Assembly (NCBI GenBank): GCA_003427395.1
Contig: BFEA01000044.1
Coordinates: 800,092-827,585 of the forward strand
Reading direction: 5' to 3'
DNA: 27,494 bases
Origin: Chara braunii
Lineage: Eukaryota; Streptophyta; Charophyceae; Charales; Characeae
Shown here: one piece after another, positions 9,976 through 19,178 of the stretch
Layout: each line of letters opens with the position of its first letter
How positions within the stretch are numbered: the stretch's first letter is position 1
Made by a program: the position numbers and the translations under genes
The notes under the pieces: model-generated
Told to the model about the DNA's origin: nothing
The model's input: the letters and a program-made list of their open reading frames with translations, nothing else
Database searches by the model: none

Positions 9976-10640
9976 CATGATGATGATGATGATTTGTTGA
10001 TTGACACATCGATGACAATTACTATGACAATGACAATAACGATCCAACACCATCCTCCTATCCCCTACTTACCTCGATGCTGAACATGAAGATGATGGTG
10101 ATGATGAAGCTGTTGATGATGGCGACGGTGATGACTAATCTCGTTACTGATGATAATGATTTCGGTGATAATGATAATGATGACAATACTGCTGCTGCTG
10201 AAGCTGATGATACGACGATGATATGGTCCTGTAGATGCAATGTAGATGTAGCAGAAAGAATGACGATCAGCCGGCTGCCATCATTCGAGTAGAAGCCTCC
10301 CCCCTTGTAATGATCCCTTGACGGCACTTGGATTCTCTCCTTGAAGCCCTCCCACTCACTATCTCTTGACAATCCTCCTTCCACTCCANGGGACACACTG
10401 TACTCTTCTTCTTCTCGCGCCGAGCCGACCTCCTCCACCAAAAATTGCAAGATGAAGAGTACTAGTGATTACTCCTAGAGTAATGCCCAAATAAGCAATA
10501 CCCTCCTTCATCCTGCATGCTATCCTGTAGCATCACTCGTTTGAAGCGCGAAGTAGAGAGATGGCAGTAGACCTGCTTTCAAAAGTCAGGAAACAGCAGG
10601 TGTTGAGGTTGAAGTCTTAAATGCCATTCCATCCCCCCGT
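9976..10640. repeat. Interspersed GAT/ATG triplet tracts and unassigned flank
   Basis: From 9977 to about 10240 the DNA is rich in GATGAT, GATGACGAT and ATGATAATG, with a CTGCTG stretch near 10191. It resembles the 1.6-2.7-kb minisatellite but lacks its AGCAGCGCCCT core. The part after 10240 is unassigned and holds an ambiguous base at 10389. Confidence 0.6.
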
Positions 10641-10721
10641 CGTCCTCATCGCCCAACACGCTCGAATTCCATGGCGCGCCCTCGAACTTCGATATCTCAT
10701 GATCCGCTGAACCGTTTGGTC

Positions 10722-10776
10722 TGAAATTTGGACCACCTCAGCTCCTCAGCGTAGACCACCAGTGGTCCAATTTTCA
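10722..10776. repeat. Inverted repeat / hairpin
   Basis: TGAAATTTGGACCAC (10722-10736) faces GTGGTCCAATTTTCA (10762-10776). The arms pair over 15 bp with one mismatch around a 25-base loop. It lies in a compact segment next to the PLE 3' side together with the hairpin at 10855-10882. Confidence 0.75.
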
Positions 10777-10854
10777 TCTCAGCTGCGTGCAGTTATCCGG
10801 CGCGCGCGGCTCCTCTTCGTGGTGGTGACCTTGATTGATGATTGATGCTGCTGA

Positions 10855-10882
10855 GGCGCAGCGCTCCCGGTTGCGCTGCGCC
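10855..10882. repeat. GC-rich perfect hairpin
   Basis: GGCGCAGCGC (10855-10864) and GCGCTGCGCC (10873-10882) form a perfect 10-bp stem with the 8-base loop TCCCGGTT. On the minus strand it follows the last open frame of the PLE region by about 40 bp. That placement would suit a 3'-end structure, but no terminator function can be shown. Confidence 0.75.
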
Positions 10883-10923
10883 CACGCCGGCTTTACACTG
10901 CGGAGGCCAGCGTCGTTCTGACG

Positions 10924-11124
10924 TTATCTGTTCGAATCGAGTAGCGGGCCTACCATCGATACCGTCGTCACCCCATGTTCATTCAATTCTGCAAATCGCA
11001 TGGTGAGGGAAAATTCAATCTGGTGTTGGCGATTCCTGTCAGGTTCCTCTGGCTGCATTAACTCCATTGACTCTAGCATGCGTTCCGGAGAGAGATCATC
11101 TCCAGTCGGGGCTCCACCAAATGA
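10924..11124 (-). pseudogene. 66-codon open frame downstream of the PLE zinc-finger tail, unrecognised
   Basis: Open from a TGA at 11125-11127 to TAA at 10924-10926. The first Met is at 11079; before it lies GDDLSPER, and after it an acidic/amphipathic stretch (QPEEPDRNRQHQIEF, then MRFAELNEHGVTTV). Composition looks coding rather than random. It is in a different frame from the zinc-finger tail that ends at 11228 and may be the continuation of that protein or a separate fragment. No domain is recognised. Confidence 0.3.
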
Positions 11125-11233
11125 TCAGAAGCTGGATGATTGTTAGTCGGAGCGGAGGAGCTGTCACGGCTACGTGGGCGAGAAGTGGGTGGGGCCTGGT
11201 GGGCCAGACGCAAGAAGTGGAGGCTGATTACCC

Positions 11234-11275
11234 ACACTTGTGGCCAGGGTGGCTGCTAGTCGTACAAATGCTGCA
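11234..11275 (-). other. CCHC zinc knuckle (CX2CX4HX4C) in the PLE tail
   Basis: The 14 residues CSICTTSSHPGHKC match CX2CX4HX4C exactly, in frame with the C2H2-like finger 16 codons upstream apart from one TGA. Such knuckles bind single-stranded nucleic acid in Gag and other RNA-binding proteins. Confidence 0.6.
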
Positions 11276-11845
11276 CAAAGCAGTTGCACCTCATGTTTTG
11301 TGCACACGCAGGCCTGCAGCACTGTAAAAACCATTGCCACACTGCAGGCAACGGACTCGGTATGTACGATTCCTGGCTAGCATGTATTGGGAGCAACGAC
11401 GTCGTTTTGTGCGGTTGTGAGAGTGGCATTGAAGCATACCTCTAACCCCCGATGGGAGCGCGATGGTCATACCACTCAATTGCAATCAAGGCCACTGTCT
11501 AGGGGGCGGTGGTGCCGTCGAATAGGCATCTATGACAGTTGATCTGACCATGAATGCTTCTGTAGACAAGGCCTCGATGACATCCTATGGAGGAGGAGGA
11601 GGAAGGGAAGGAAGAAGGGGAGGTTGTTGATAGAGGGGATGATGTAATAGGAGATGTAGATGGAGGATCTGGCGGTGATGGTGGTGGCGCTGGTGGTGAG
11701 GATTGTGGTGGTCGTGGTGGTGGTCGTGGTGGTGGTACTGGGGGTACAGTTTCAGCAGCAGCCGCATTGGCAGGATGCACGCCATCATCCCCTGCAACCA
11801 CTTGGACAATATTTACATCGTCTGTTACACTTGGCCTGGTTTCCA

Positions 11846-11950
11846 GGTGAGTTCCAGTATCCACATTAGCAGCTGTCAGCCCATTAGGCATAACAGGGGA
11901 GCGGTATAAATATCCACATCATCAGCTGTCAGTCCATTGGCCATAACAGG
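11846..11950 (-). repeat. 53-bp tandem duplication that shifts the reading frame
   Basis: Two imperfect copies, 11898-11950 and 11846-11897, both begin on the minus strand with CCTGTTATG and contain AATGGRCTGACAGCTG and AATGTGGATA or GATGTGGATA. Read in their own frames they give PVMANGLTADDVD and PVMPNGLTAANVD. A 53-bp offset is not a multiple of three, so the duplication itself breaks the frame. Confidence 0.85.
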
Positions 11951-12109
11951 GGAGCGTGGGCCTCCTGCGTTTGGCCGTGTGGAGGGTTGATGCTGCCTGT
12001 ATTCAGAATTTGTGTTCGTGAGTGGGTGGGGGCGCACTGCGTGTGGCTGCATGGAGGGCTGATACTATCTGTGCGCAAACTCGATATTCTGCAATGGGTG
12101 AGCAATTGA

Positions 12110-13861
12110 CTAGCGCACCATGCGGCGAAACCAGTTCGGAAGTTGGCTGACATGATTGGGAAGCTGACGCTGCCGGCCACACTCATATTTAGCCCAACCT
12201 CTGGCCAGGGCATTGGGAGGATGGCCCCTAGCAAGCATATGTCGTGTCAGGGAGGTCACTGCGGTATCATTGCCAATATGCTTGAACCCCATCAGCTGTC
12301 CCATGAGCACACTTGCAGGCTGATGAGCTGGGGGATTGGAGGAGGTACTGAGATAAAGTATGATAGGGAATGTCCAAGCCTCAGCCTTCTTAAACAACGA
12401 ATGTGAAGTGAGTAGTCCAACCGAACCAAAATTCTTGCGCCAAGGAAGAGACATGACCCATCTTGCTCAGTAGTGTCTTTTCACTCGAGACCATATCGAC
12501 CAGGAGGGAGACGACTTCTGGGAGAGGATATTATCATCAATGAACCAATACGTGAATGTATATACTTACTCTGTGTGCAGATCTTGCTCACAAAGTTCAT
12601 CGATGAACTGTGCTTCGTCCCAATAAAGCGCCGTTTAAGCACGAGATTGGCAATTTCTGGTCCGGCGTTAGCGCCGTAGGGATAGGGTGCCATCTGGTGC
12701 ATAAAGGTCAAGTGTTGGAGACCACAAACTGACGATGTCATTCTTTTTTTTTTTTTTTTAGGGTAACCGAGTCATGTGAAGTAAGCCACTCTCCAGAATG
12801 AGAACATCCAACAGTCATGTATATTTACACTGACCCTCTGCACTGTGGAATCAACACCAGCGCATATTTATCATGTGCTTCACAAACGGCATTCAGGACC
12901 TTGTTAAAAATTATGTCGTGTGTCTGGTTAGTGTACATTGTTTTGAAATCCATTGCGTGTGGCACAGAACCTCCAAGGGAGTGCACGTTCTGCTTGATAT
13001 CCAAAATGACTTCCTCGGCACTTTGCACGATCCAGGAATGTCGTGCACCACTTTCTTGATGAAGCTCATTCATTGTCCATACTGCACAGACACCTGATCA
13101 CGCCTCGGAGAGCATAGCTGAGTGAGCAAGAGGTCATTGCCGTATGCAGATCCGAAACTAAAGGTAAGTGAGTAGTTGAGCCGGGTGCAGATTGGGAAAG
13201 GCAGCTCTAAGACTTGGTCAAAAAAAGAGCAGGTGGTGATTTGTGTGCTTTGAGTACGAAGTAGAGATAAGGCAGGGTGTCTGTATGCCGATAGCAGCAG
13301 AGTTGGTTGAAAAGTGCATGTCAGTCAAGGATGCCGGCCACAGACTCCGATGTATGACTTGTACGTAGGACTATCACGATGCTGCGATTACTTGTATGCA
13401 CACCGGCGTTTGCAGCGGATCGCCAGGTTTAGCGAGGTTTTGTCAACCGGTACTAGACGAATTTGCCATTACTTCTGCTGAAGAGATGTGCTGGCAGCTC
13501 GCAACGCAGCCTGAGAGGATGCCTGGTAGTGGTATTGCCTTGAAAAATTATGCTGGCACCTTGAAAGAATTGCTGTATGCCAACCGTGCATTTAAGAGCG
13601 ACTGTCAGCAATTGTCAGCAATTGTTGTTGCGTGCTGATCTCATGGTTGCTATGAACTTGGCAGTATACTCATCTAGACCGAGTTTCAGTGCTTTTATCA
13701 CAATATCGGCATTGAGGCAGTGCTTCAAACCTTTTAAGAAGAGGGCCCACAAATGTGCCTTGTATAACAGTGTAGTCCACTACATGACCGTCAAGAATAT
13801 CACCCCAAGGGCAATTGCTGGATCCTGGAGGCAGCATATTGCTTGTTATATTGCGTGCCAC
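12110..13861 (-). pseudogene. Penelope-like element (PLE) reverse transcriptase, frameshifted
   Basis: Landmarks of PLE reverse transcriptases occur in order on the minus strand. N-terminal region: GDILDGHVVDYTVIQG and, in a shifted frame, ADIVIKALKLGLDEY (13670-13861). RT motif 1: LPYLYFVLKAHK (13240-13275). Motif A: MDFKTMYTN with its catalytic Asp (12927-12953). Motif B: GANAGPEIANL (12643-12675). Motif C: FIDD (12533-12544), followed in another frame by PPGRYGLE. The post-RT/thumb block at 12110-12454 has YLSTSSNPPAHQPASVL, then LTRHMLARGHPPNAL, the PLE-typical segment after the palm. Motifs fall in all three frames and stops intervene, so the copy is dead. An A15 tract (12744-12758) sits between motifs A and B. 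No GIY-YIG endonuclease motif is visible on either side. PLEs prime on chromosome ends or nicks and are distinct from LINEs and LTR elements. Confidence 0.82.
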
Positions 13862-14080
13862 TTCTGTAAATGCATCGTCTTATTACAGACAGCTGAAAGA
13901 TGCCCCATAATTGTGTGGTCTAAGCAATCTGATGCATATGCAGTATTATGCACAAACTTGATAAAATTTAAGAATGGAGCCCTATCATGTGCAGGGCTGG
14001 AATACGGTTGGGGTGAGTATTGCAAAATGGAAACCGCGGATCTTGCACTCCGGTTGATGCTATCTGAATCCTAATGGCTC
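13862..14080 (-). pseudogene. Probable N-terminal part of the PLE protein
   Basis: The minus frame from about 14070 to TAA at about 13853 is open for some 70 codons. It contains PFLNFIKFVHNTAYASDCL and MGHLSAVCNKTMHLQKW. It leads directly into the PLE N-terminal block, so I take it as part of the same protein. I cannot assign it to a domain, and the true start is not evident. Confidence 0.4.
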
Positions 14081-14429
14081 CATCAATCCTGGATTGTTCA
14101 AGCGTGCAGCTACCCCTCATGAAGGTTCTGGGTTTGGCGCCTGACCACCCTTTACCCTTGGGGCTTCAACCGCGTTTTCCCACAAGAACGATCACCGCGT
14201 GTCAGGCGATCTCATCGCTCAAACAGGTGGATTCGGTCGCGAGGCTGTCCAAATCCTCCCTACACTCCCATTGCGCAATGTGAAGCATCCAACTCACACA
14301 ACACAAATCCATAGTGATAGACCCTTCACAATTGACACTACCCCAGGTCCATTCTGTGCTGTGCGCTCGGCCCTTAATCACATGCTTACACAACAAGCAG
14401 CCAATTCAGAATGGCAATCCATGAGCTTA

Positions 14430-14524
14430 CACCAGGTGTGTCTGGGGGGTGGGGAGGGGAGGGAGGGGGGAAGGGTGGGGCACACACATAGGCACAAAGA
14501 GATAATTTCGAGAACACAGAGATG

Positions 14525-14557
<33 letters not shown>

Positions 14558-14630
14558 GGAGGGGGGGGGCACGCCCATAGACACAAAGAGACAGTTTGAG
14601 GACACACACACACACACACAGAGAGAGAGN

Positions 14631-14723
<93 letters not shown>

Positions 14724-14760
14724 CGGCGCCCAGAGAGACGGCGCCCACCCAAAACTCCAT
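14430..14760. repeat. Compound microsatellite: G-rich, CA and long GA tracts
   Basis: A GGGGAGGG segment (14445-14480) is followed by CA repeats (14527-14555 and 14603-14620) and a GA repeat from 14621 to 14719, about 50 units with one ambiguous base at 14630. Reading frames through it encode poly-Arg/Glu or Ser/Leu and are artefacts. Confidence 0.92.
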
Positions 14761-14890
14761 CGTTCTTATGCTCAGCATAGCAAGCTTAGACTAACCTGCA
14801 CATCTCCATTTTATTATTCAGTTACCAAAAAAAAAAAAAAAAAGTCCAGACTCGAATTATTCAACAATGCTCATAACCTGATGATGAGAA

Positions 14891-14962
14891 GAGTCGATTA
14901 ACGAACCCACTGACAAGAATCGATTAACGAAACCACTGACCACAGAGTCGATTAACGAAACC
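14891..14962. repeat. Three tandem copies of a TCGATTAACGAA unit
   Basis: GAGTCGATTAACGAACCCAC (14891), GAATCGATTAACGAAACCAC (14917) and GAGTCGATTAACGAAACCAG (14945) are spaced 26 and 28 bp apart. The shared 12-mer TCGATTAACGAA is invariant and close to palindromic (TCG...CGA). An A16-17 tract lies just before it (14827-14843). It could be a small binding-site array or a young minisatellite. Confidence 0.85.
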
Positions 14963-15791
14963 AGCAATGTCAGCAGGGGTTGGGCTTTCCTTCCCACAGT
15001 GCAGGCGCATTACTTCAAATGATGAACTGGTAAATTGAAGAGCTGATGACAGAGAAAATGCATCAGACCACGGACGAGAGCACATTGTGGACAGGAGCGC
15101 TTAACCAGACGTTCACTGGAGGAGAGCAGGCAGCATCCGTGCCGCCCACCTCATGGAATATCCAGAAAATCCGTCTACGGAAATGCCGTCTTCCTTCAAT
15201 AAATTTTGACAACCAGTGATGGCAAAACAATGGGAACCTCCGAAAATGATGACAATTCAGCCATCTATTCTATATATATCCTCTTCTTCCTCCTCCACTA
15301 GCATTATTGACAGCAAAATTGAACAAACGCAAGCTTCGAAAGACTAGCTGCTACTAACTAGTAAATAAAAAGAATCTGGAAACCCAAAAGGGCCCCAATA
15401 ACCAAACGAACACTAAATCTGTGTTCTTGCTGCAAAAGCCGACAAAGAAACGCTGTTAAAAAGAAAACAATAGAACGAATTAATTCGAAGATGCTATAAA
15501 CTGGATCTACATGACAGCGCACACGCACTTCGTAGCTGATTCTAACAAGAGCAGTGACATTGGACTGCCTGAAGGAACTGGCACAAACCAGACGCATTCT
15601 GGAAAGCCCACTACAGCTGAGCCCTGGCGTCACTGACAAGGGAGTTCTCTCATTGCCCTCCCTCCCCCCTTCTATTCATGTCCTCCTCCTCTCCCTCCCT
15701 CCCTTTCACTACCTACACTTCTCTTCCCATATTCTGTGCTGATGTTCCAGATATGATGTGCACTCTTTCAAGAGAAGAGAAGCCTCTCTTC
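14963..15791. other. Unassigned DNA, no gene supported
   Basis: Balanced composition up to 15640, then C/T-rich to 15750. A minus-strand frame at 15358-15639 encodes a hydrophobic product with no recognisable motif. If the exon at 15792-16168 is real, its 3' UTR would fall here. Confidence 0.4.
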
Positions 15792-16168
15792 TCAAGTACA
15801 GACAAGAGATCTAGATTTCAAGAGCTCTCCCTCCCCTCTGTTGCACGACTCGTTTCCATTCAAGACCAATTTTGAGCTCTTGTTCTTCGACAGTACCGTC
15901 ACCAGCGACTTCTCGTCGTTAAAGATGTGCTGCGGCAACGGTTCTCTCCTCGTTACGCCTTTCCTCTCCTGATGACGTTTACTTTCATTATTGCTCTGAA
16001 CGTGCTCGTCTTCTCCCATTCCCACTACCGCCACAAGTGACTTGTCGCCTTCCTGGACGAGCTGTCCATCAGGTTCTCTCTTCATCTCTGATTGCCTCTC
16101 TGATTGGCGCTCACCTTTGCTGGCATTGCTCTCAACATGCTCTTCTTCTTCTTTGGGGGAGGTGGTGG
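15792..16168 (-). CDS. Possible terminal exon encoding two 45-residue repeats; unknown function
   Basis: A minus-strand frame is open from about 16190 to the stop at 15792-15794. At 16169-16171 a strong 3' splice site precedes it: a pyrimidine-rich run ending TTTATTGCCCAG, with a CTGAC branch-point-like word about 45 bases upstream. The predicted product is charged and hydrophilic. It holds two repeats exactly 45 codons apart: EEEHVESNASKGERQSE ... REPDGQLVQEGDKSLVAVV and EDEHVQSNNESKRHQER ... REPLPQHIFNDEKSLVTVL. Substitutions with a preserved frame suggest past selection on protein. No signal peptide, membrane segment or known domain is visible. I did not find the upstream exons, so this could be a fragment of a decayed gene. 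Confidence 0.45.
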
Positions 16169-16190
16169 CTGGGCAATAAACAAAACAGGG

Positions 16191-17580
16191 ACATCAGACA
16201 CACAGGAAGGGATGGACAGTCAGAACAGCAAACATACTCATGATACACACCCGCAGATGTTCCGCTGAGGGGCATAAACTCAGCTTCGGGTCATTTCAGA
16301 TTCGATAAAAAATGTCGCTCCAGATTCTAATCAAGACGTGGATTTGAGTTAAAAAGAAAGTTGAGGACTTGAGTAGAAATTGCCCTTGGAGAGGAAGCAC
16401 ATTAGACTCATGATTAGAGTATGCCAAGAACACAACTCTAACATCATTAACCGAACAAAAAAAAAAAACAAAAAAAAGCACTGATACACAAATGACTACA
16501 CACCTCAGATCGCAACCATCAACATACAAGCACTGATATTTTCACCAAGTCCGCTTCAAAGTTCAACATACAATCAGATGAGAGGGCAGACTTCCCCCTT
16601 AAAAATCATCAATCACTTCGTCGACTGCAGCATGTTTTGCTCGCTACGGAACCTTGGTAGTTTACGGGATAAATTCACTGATGCTACAAAAGGAAGAAAG
16701 CTAGGTATTTAGCTCAGCAACTAACACGATCCATTACATTTTTAATTTTTTTTTTTGTAATTTACATTACACAAGAATCTTTGCTTCACCAAGGACCACC
16801 AACCTATGTGCTGGATGGGAATTGTGGGTATGCCTCCCATAACATTCACTCTGTTTGGCACTCGTTTTGCCACGTGCCGATGAAGCAGAACCAGGGCTGA
16901 AATCAATGCTTCAGAATCAGCCACAGGATGGAGGATCAACCCACCCACACGAGATAACCCAGGTCACTGCCAACTGGAGTGCTGCACAATACACCCTGGC
17001 TGGCCTTTGCTAGGCACGAGAATGCCTACATTATCCCCCAACTTTCCATCACTTGCAATCCACTTTGCATTGGTTCGTGCACAGATTCACGTGAAATCAT
17101 TCCCAGATTCAGGGAGCTTTGTCTTCTCCACGTCTCCGCTCTACAGCACCTAAAGCGCTTTTTCTGAGAGACCAGAGCCCACTGAAGACAACAAATATTT
17201 TCCTTCCCAAAATGGAAAGCCATGGCACCACGAATACACTAAACCAAAGCCGTGGTCAGGCGCAGTCATGATGCTCTATGATAGGGGTTTGGAGTTGGGA
17301 ATTGCGGGGGGGGGGGGGGGGGAAAGGACATACTACTTCGTACACAGGCTCAACCGGGCACCAGAATGGACCTCTCATGGGTAGAAAAGAGTATCCACAG
17401 GTTTTAAGTTGCCCTTGCCTGACGTTCTTCCATGTGATGTCCTTCTAGCCCTCAAGCAATCTTACAAGGATCTCGAATCCAGATCATATTGCAACATCTG
17501 ACACACAGCCATAGCCTGAAGCAGCTTAAGCTAAAACTAGATTATTATTGAAAGATCTAAGCAATGCCACAGTTGCTGTG
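16191..17580. other. Unassigned; possible upstream gene region, G17 tract
   Basis: If the exon at 15792-16168 belongs to a gene, its introns and earlier exons would lie here. Candidate minus-strand frames are 16742-16948, with the helical-looking stretch SEALISALVLLHRHVAK, and 17026-17223. Neither has a domain I recognise and no convincing splice pairing was found. A run of 17 G lies at 17306-17322. Confidence 0.3.
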
Positions 17581-18835
17581 CTATAAACCTGAGCGCTCGA
17601 ATCCTGGGAGGTCGCCTGGGTGGCCTTCCTGGCGGCCCGTCTGGGCGCCCCCCCAGGACAGGCCACAGGTGGGCCTGCATGATTTTTCAGTTTGAAACCA
17701 TCTTCCCAGGTCTCCTGCGAGTAAAGGGATGCTCAAAAAAATGTTCAGGCCAACTTGTAACCAGTAGGCCCTGAAAACGCAGCCCAATCTGGGGCCTCTG
17801 GGCCATTGATCTTGAAAGATTAGTGGCCGTGGATTTCCCCCTAGCATCCCTTGCTGCCTGTCCCTGCCATTCGGTGCTGCACTTCATCATCGTGGATGTT
17901 GCCTCCTCATGCCTGGCCCCTCTGCGTCAGCATCGCCCACTTCTGTCCATAAGTGTGAGAGAGAGGCATGTCCTCTTTGTGTCTCCTCCACCTTCCTCGT
18001 ATTTCCTCTTCGTCCCCCCTTCGGGCCCCTCGACCACCTTCCTCTTCCTTCCTCCTCCCTCCTCCTCCATCCTCGTCGGTCCCTCCATGTCACCATCACC
18101 CACTGACTGTCAGTAAGTGGGCGAGAGAGAGGTCCATCCTCCTTGTCTCTCCTCCTCCACCTTCCTCATCCTTCCAAGTCATCTCCCCTTTTCCACCTTC
18201 ATCGTCCTTCCTTCTCCTTCCTCCTCCTCCCTCTTCCGGCTTCATGCCACGCGGACTACCAGACACATGGCACATGAGGTTTTTTTTTTTCTTGTCTATA
18301 TCTCGTCGTCTCCCTTCCTCCTCCTGGCCCCTCCCTCCTCCTCATCCATCCTCCCTCCTCCTCCTCCTGGCCCCTCCCTCCTCCTCCTCCTCCTCCTCAT
18401 CCTCCATCCTCCCTCCTCCTCCTGGCCCCTCCCTCCTCCTCCTCCGTCCTCCCTCTTCTTCCTCCTTCCTCCTCTTCCCTCATCCTTCCTCCTCCTTCCC
18501 CCCTCCTTCCCCCTCCATCCTGGCCTCCCCTCCTCCTCCCTTCTCCTCTCTTTCTTCCTCTCCCCTCCATCCTGCTAGTCTCCCCTCGTCATTCCTCCCT
18601 CCTTTTCCTCCTTCCACCGCCTAGCACAAGCACACTGTCATGTGATTTTTTCTTAATCTTACCTCCCCTTTCCTCCTCGTCTCCCCTCGTCCTTCCTCCC
18701 TCCCTCCTGCCGCGTGGCACAGCAGCAGCTGCTCGACACGTTTCTTTTTTGATCTTGTCGACCTCTCCTCCTCCCTCTTTGTCATACCTCCCCATTCCTC
18801 CCTAACCTCCTCCTCCTCCTCCTCATCCCCCTCCT
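17581..18835. repeat. Extended C/T-rich (TCC/CTCCTC) low-complexity region
   Basis: After a unique segment (17581-17900) the plus strand becomes an interrupted CCT/TCC repeat up to about 18835, densest at 18300-18600. Apparent open frames of up to 218 codons are Ser/Pro/Leu-rich on plus and Gly/Glu/Arg-rich on minus. They reflect composition, not genes. Imperfect internal duplications occur, for example CCTCCTGGCCCCTCCCTCC near 18320, 18362 and 18416. Confidence 0.75.
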
Positions 18836-18850
18836 TGACGTCCTCGTCTC

Positions 18851-18865
18851 CCCTCATCCCCCCCC

Positions 18866-18919
<54 letters not shown>

Positions 18920-18932
18920 ACCCCCCCCACCC
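18851..18932. repeat. Poly(C) tract with a 53-base uninterrupted core
   Basis: C runs broken by single A residues extend from 18858 to 18932. The uninterrupted part spans 18867-18919. The complementary strand is poly(G), able in principle to form G-quadruplexes, and the C strand i-motifs. Length in the assembly may be unreliable. Confidence 0.9.
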
Positions 18933-19065
18933 AAACAAAAGCGAATCCTCAATCTTGGCAGGGTTAAACCACTTCCAAAACTCTCTCTTTTTACTTCTTA
19001 AACCATTACCTAGGACGGTCAGCACAGAAAACAATACTAGCTGCAGTAGCAGCAGCGAGAAACAG

Positions 19066-19178
19066 CAGAAGTGCTAGCAGCAGCAGCAGTAGTCAGAATG
19101 GTAGTACCATTTACAGTTGCTGTTGTTGTTGTTGTTGTTGTTGTTCTTCTTCTTCTTCTTCTTCTTCTTCTTCTTCTT
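19066..19178. repeat. CAG, GTT and CTT triplet microsatellites
   Basis: A CAG-rich stretch (19030-19095) is followed by GTT repeats (about 19119-19144) that pass directly into CTT/TTC repeats (19145-19178). Expansion from a shared TTN frame is likely. Confidence 0.9.

Larger units (their letters stand above)
11228..12109 (-). pseudogene. Proline-rich, Cys/His-rich tail following the PLE reverse transcriptase
   Basis: Downstream of the PLE thumb (frame ending TAG 12110-12112), the same frame runs on through TAG at about 12069 to a 53-bp tandem duplication (11846-11950), where the reading frame changes. The next frame (11499-11891) encodes about 130 residues, with PPVPPPRPPPRPP and Ser/Pro runs, then a Cys/His stretch ending NCHRCLFDG. 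A third frame (11291-11485) has a basic RTKRRRC stretch and a finger RCLQCGNGFYSAAGLRVHKT: CxxC, Phe, Leu and first His are at C2H2 spacing (11300-11350), but the second His is missing. After one in-frame TGA (11291-11293) it gives a perfect CCHC knuckle, CSICTTSSHPGHKC (11234-11275), and TAA at 11228-11230. I infer that this was one C-terminal extension of the PLE protein. It could also be an independent gene remnant. Confidence 0.45.

Noticed and set aside
8438-10920. Shared word CAGCGTCGTTCTG at about 8441, 8880 and 10908
   Set aside because: The first two belong to the 8.2-9.0-kb duplication. The third matches only 13-15 bases, which is not significant.
10640-14300. Hammerhead ribozyme core (CTGATGA ... 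GAAA) near the PLE ends
   Set aside because: I looked on both strands; CTGATGA words occur, but none with a proper stem II and GAAA at the right distance.
14378-14780. Poly-Ser/Leu and Arg/Glu frames of up to 193 codons
   Set aside because: They are translations of the CA and GA microsatellites and contain an ambiguous residue.
14891-14962. CRISPR-like array
   Set aside because: There are only three units, gaps are 2-4 bases, no spacers exist, and the context is eukaryotic.
17823-18624. Long Ser/Pro-rich and Gly/Glu/Arg-rich frames of up to 218 codons
   Set aside because: They arise from the C/T-rich repeat, are open on both strands and in several frames, and show no domain.
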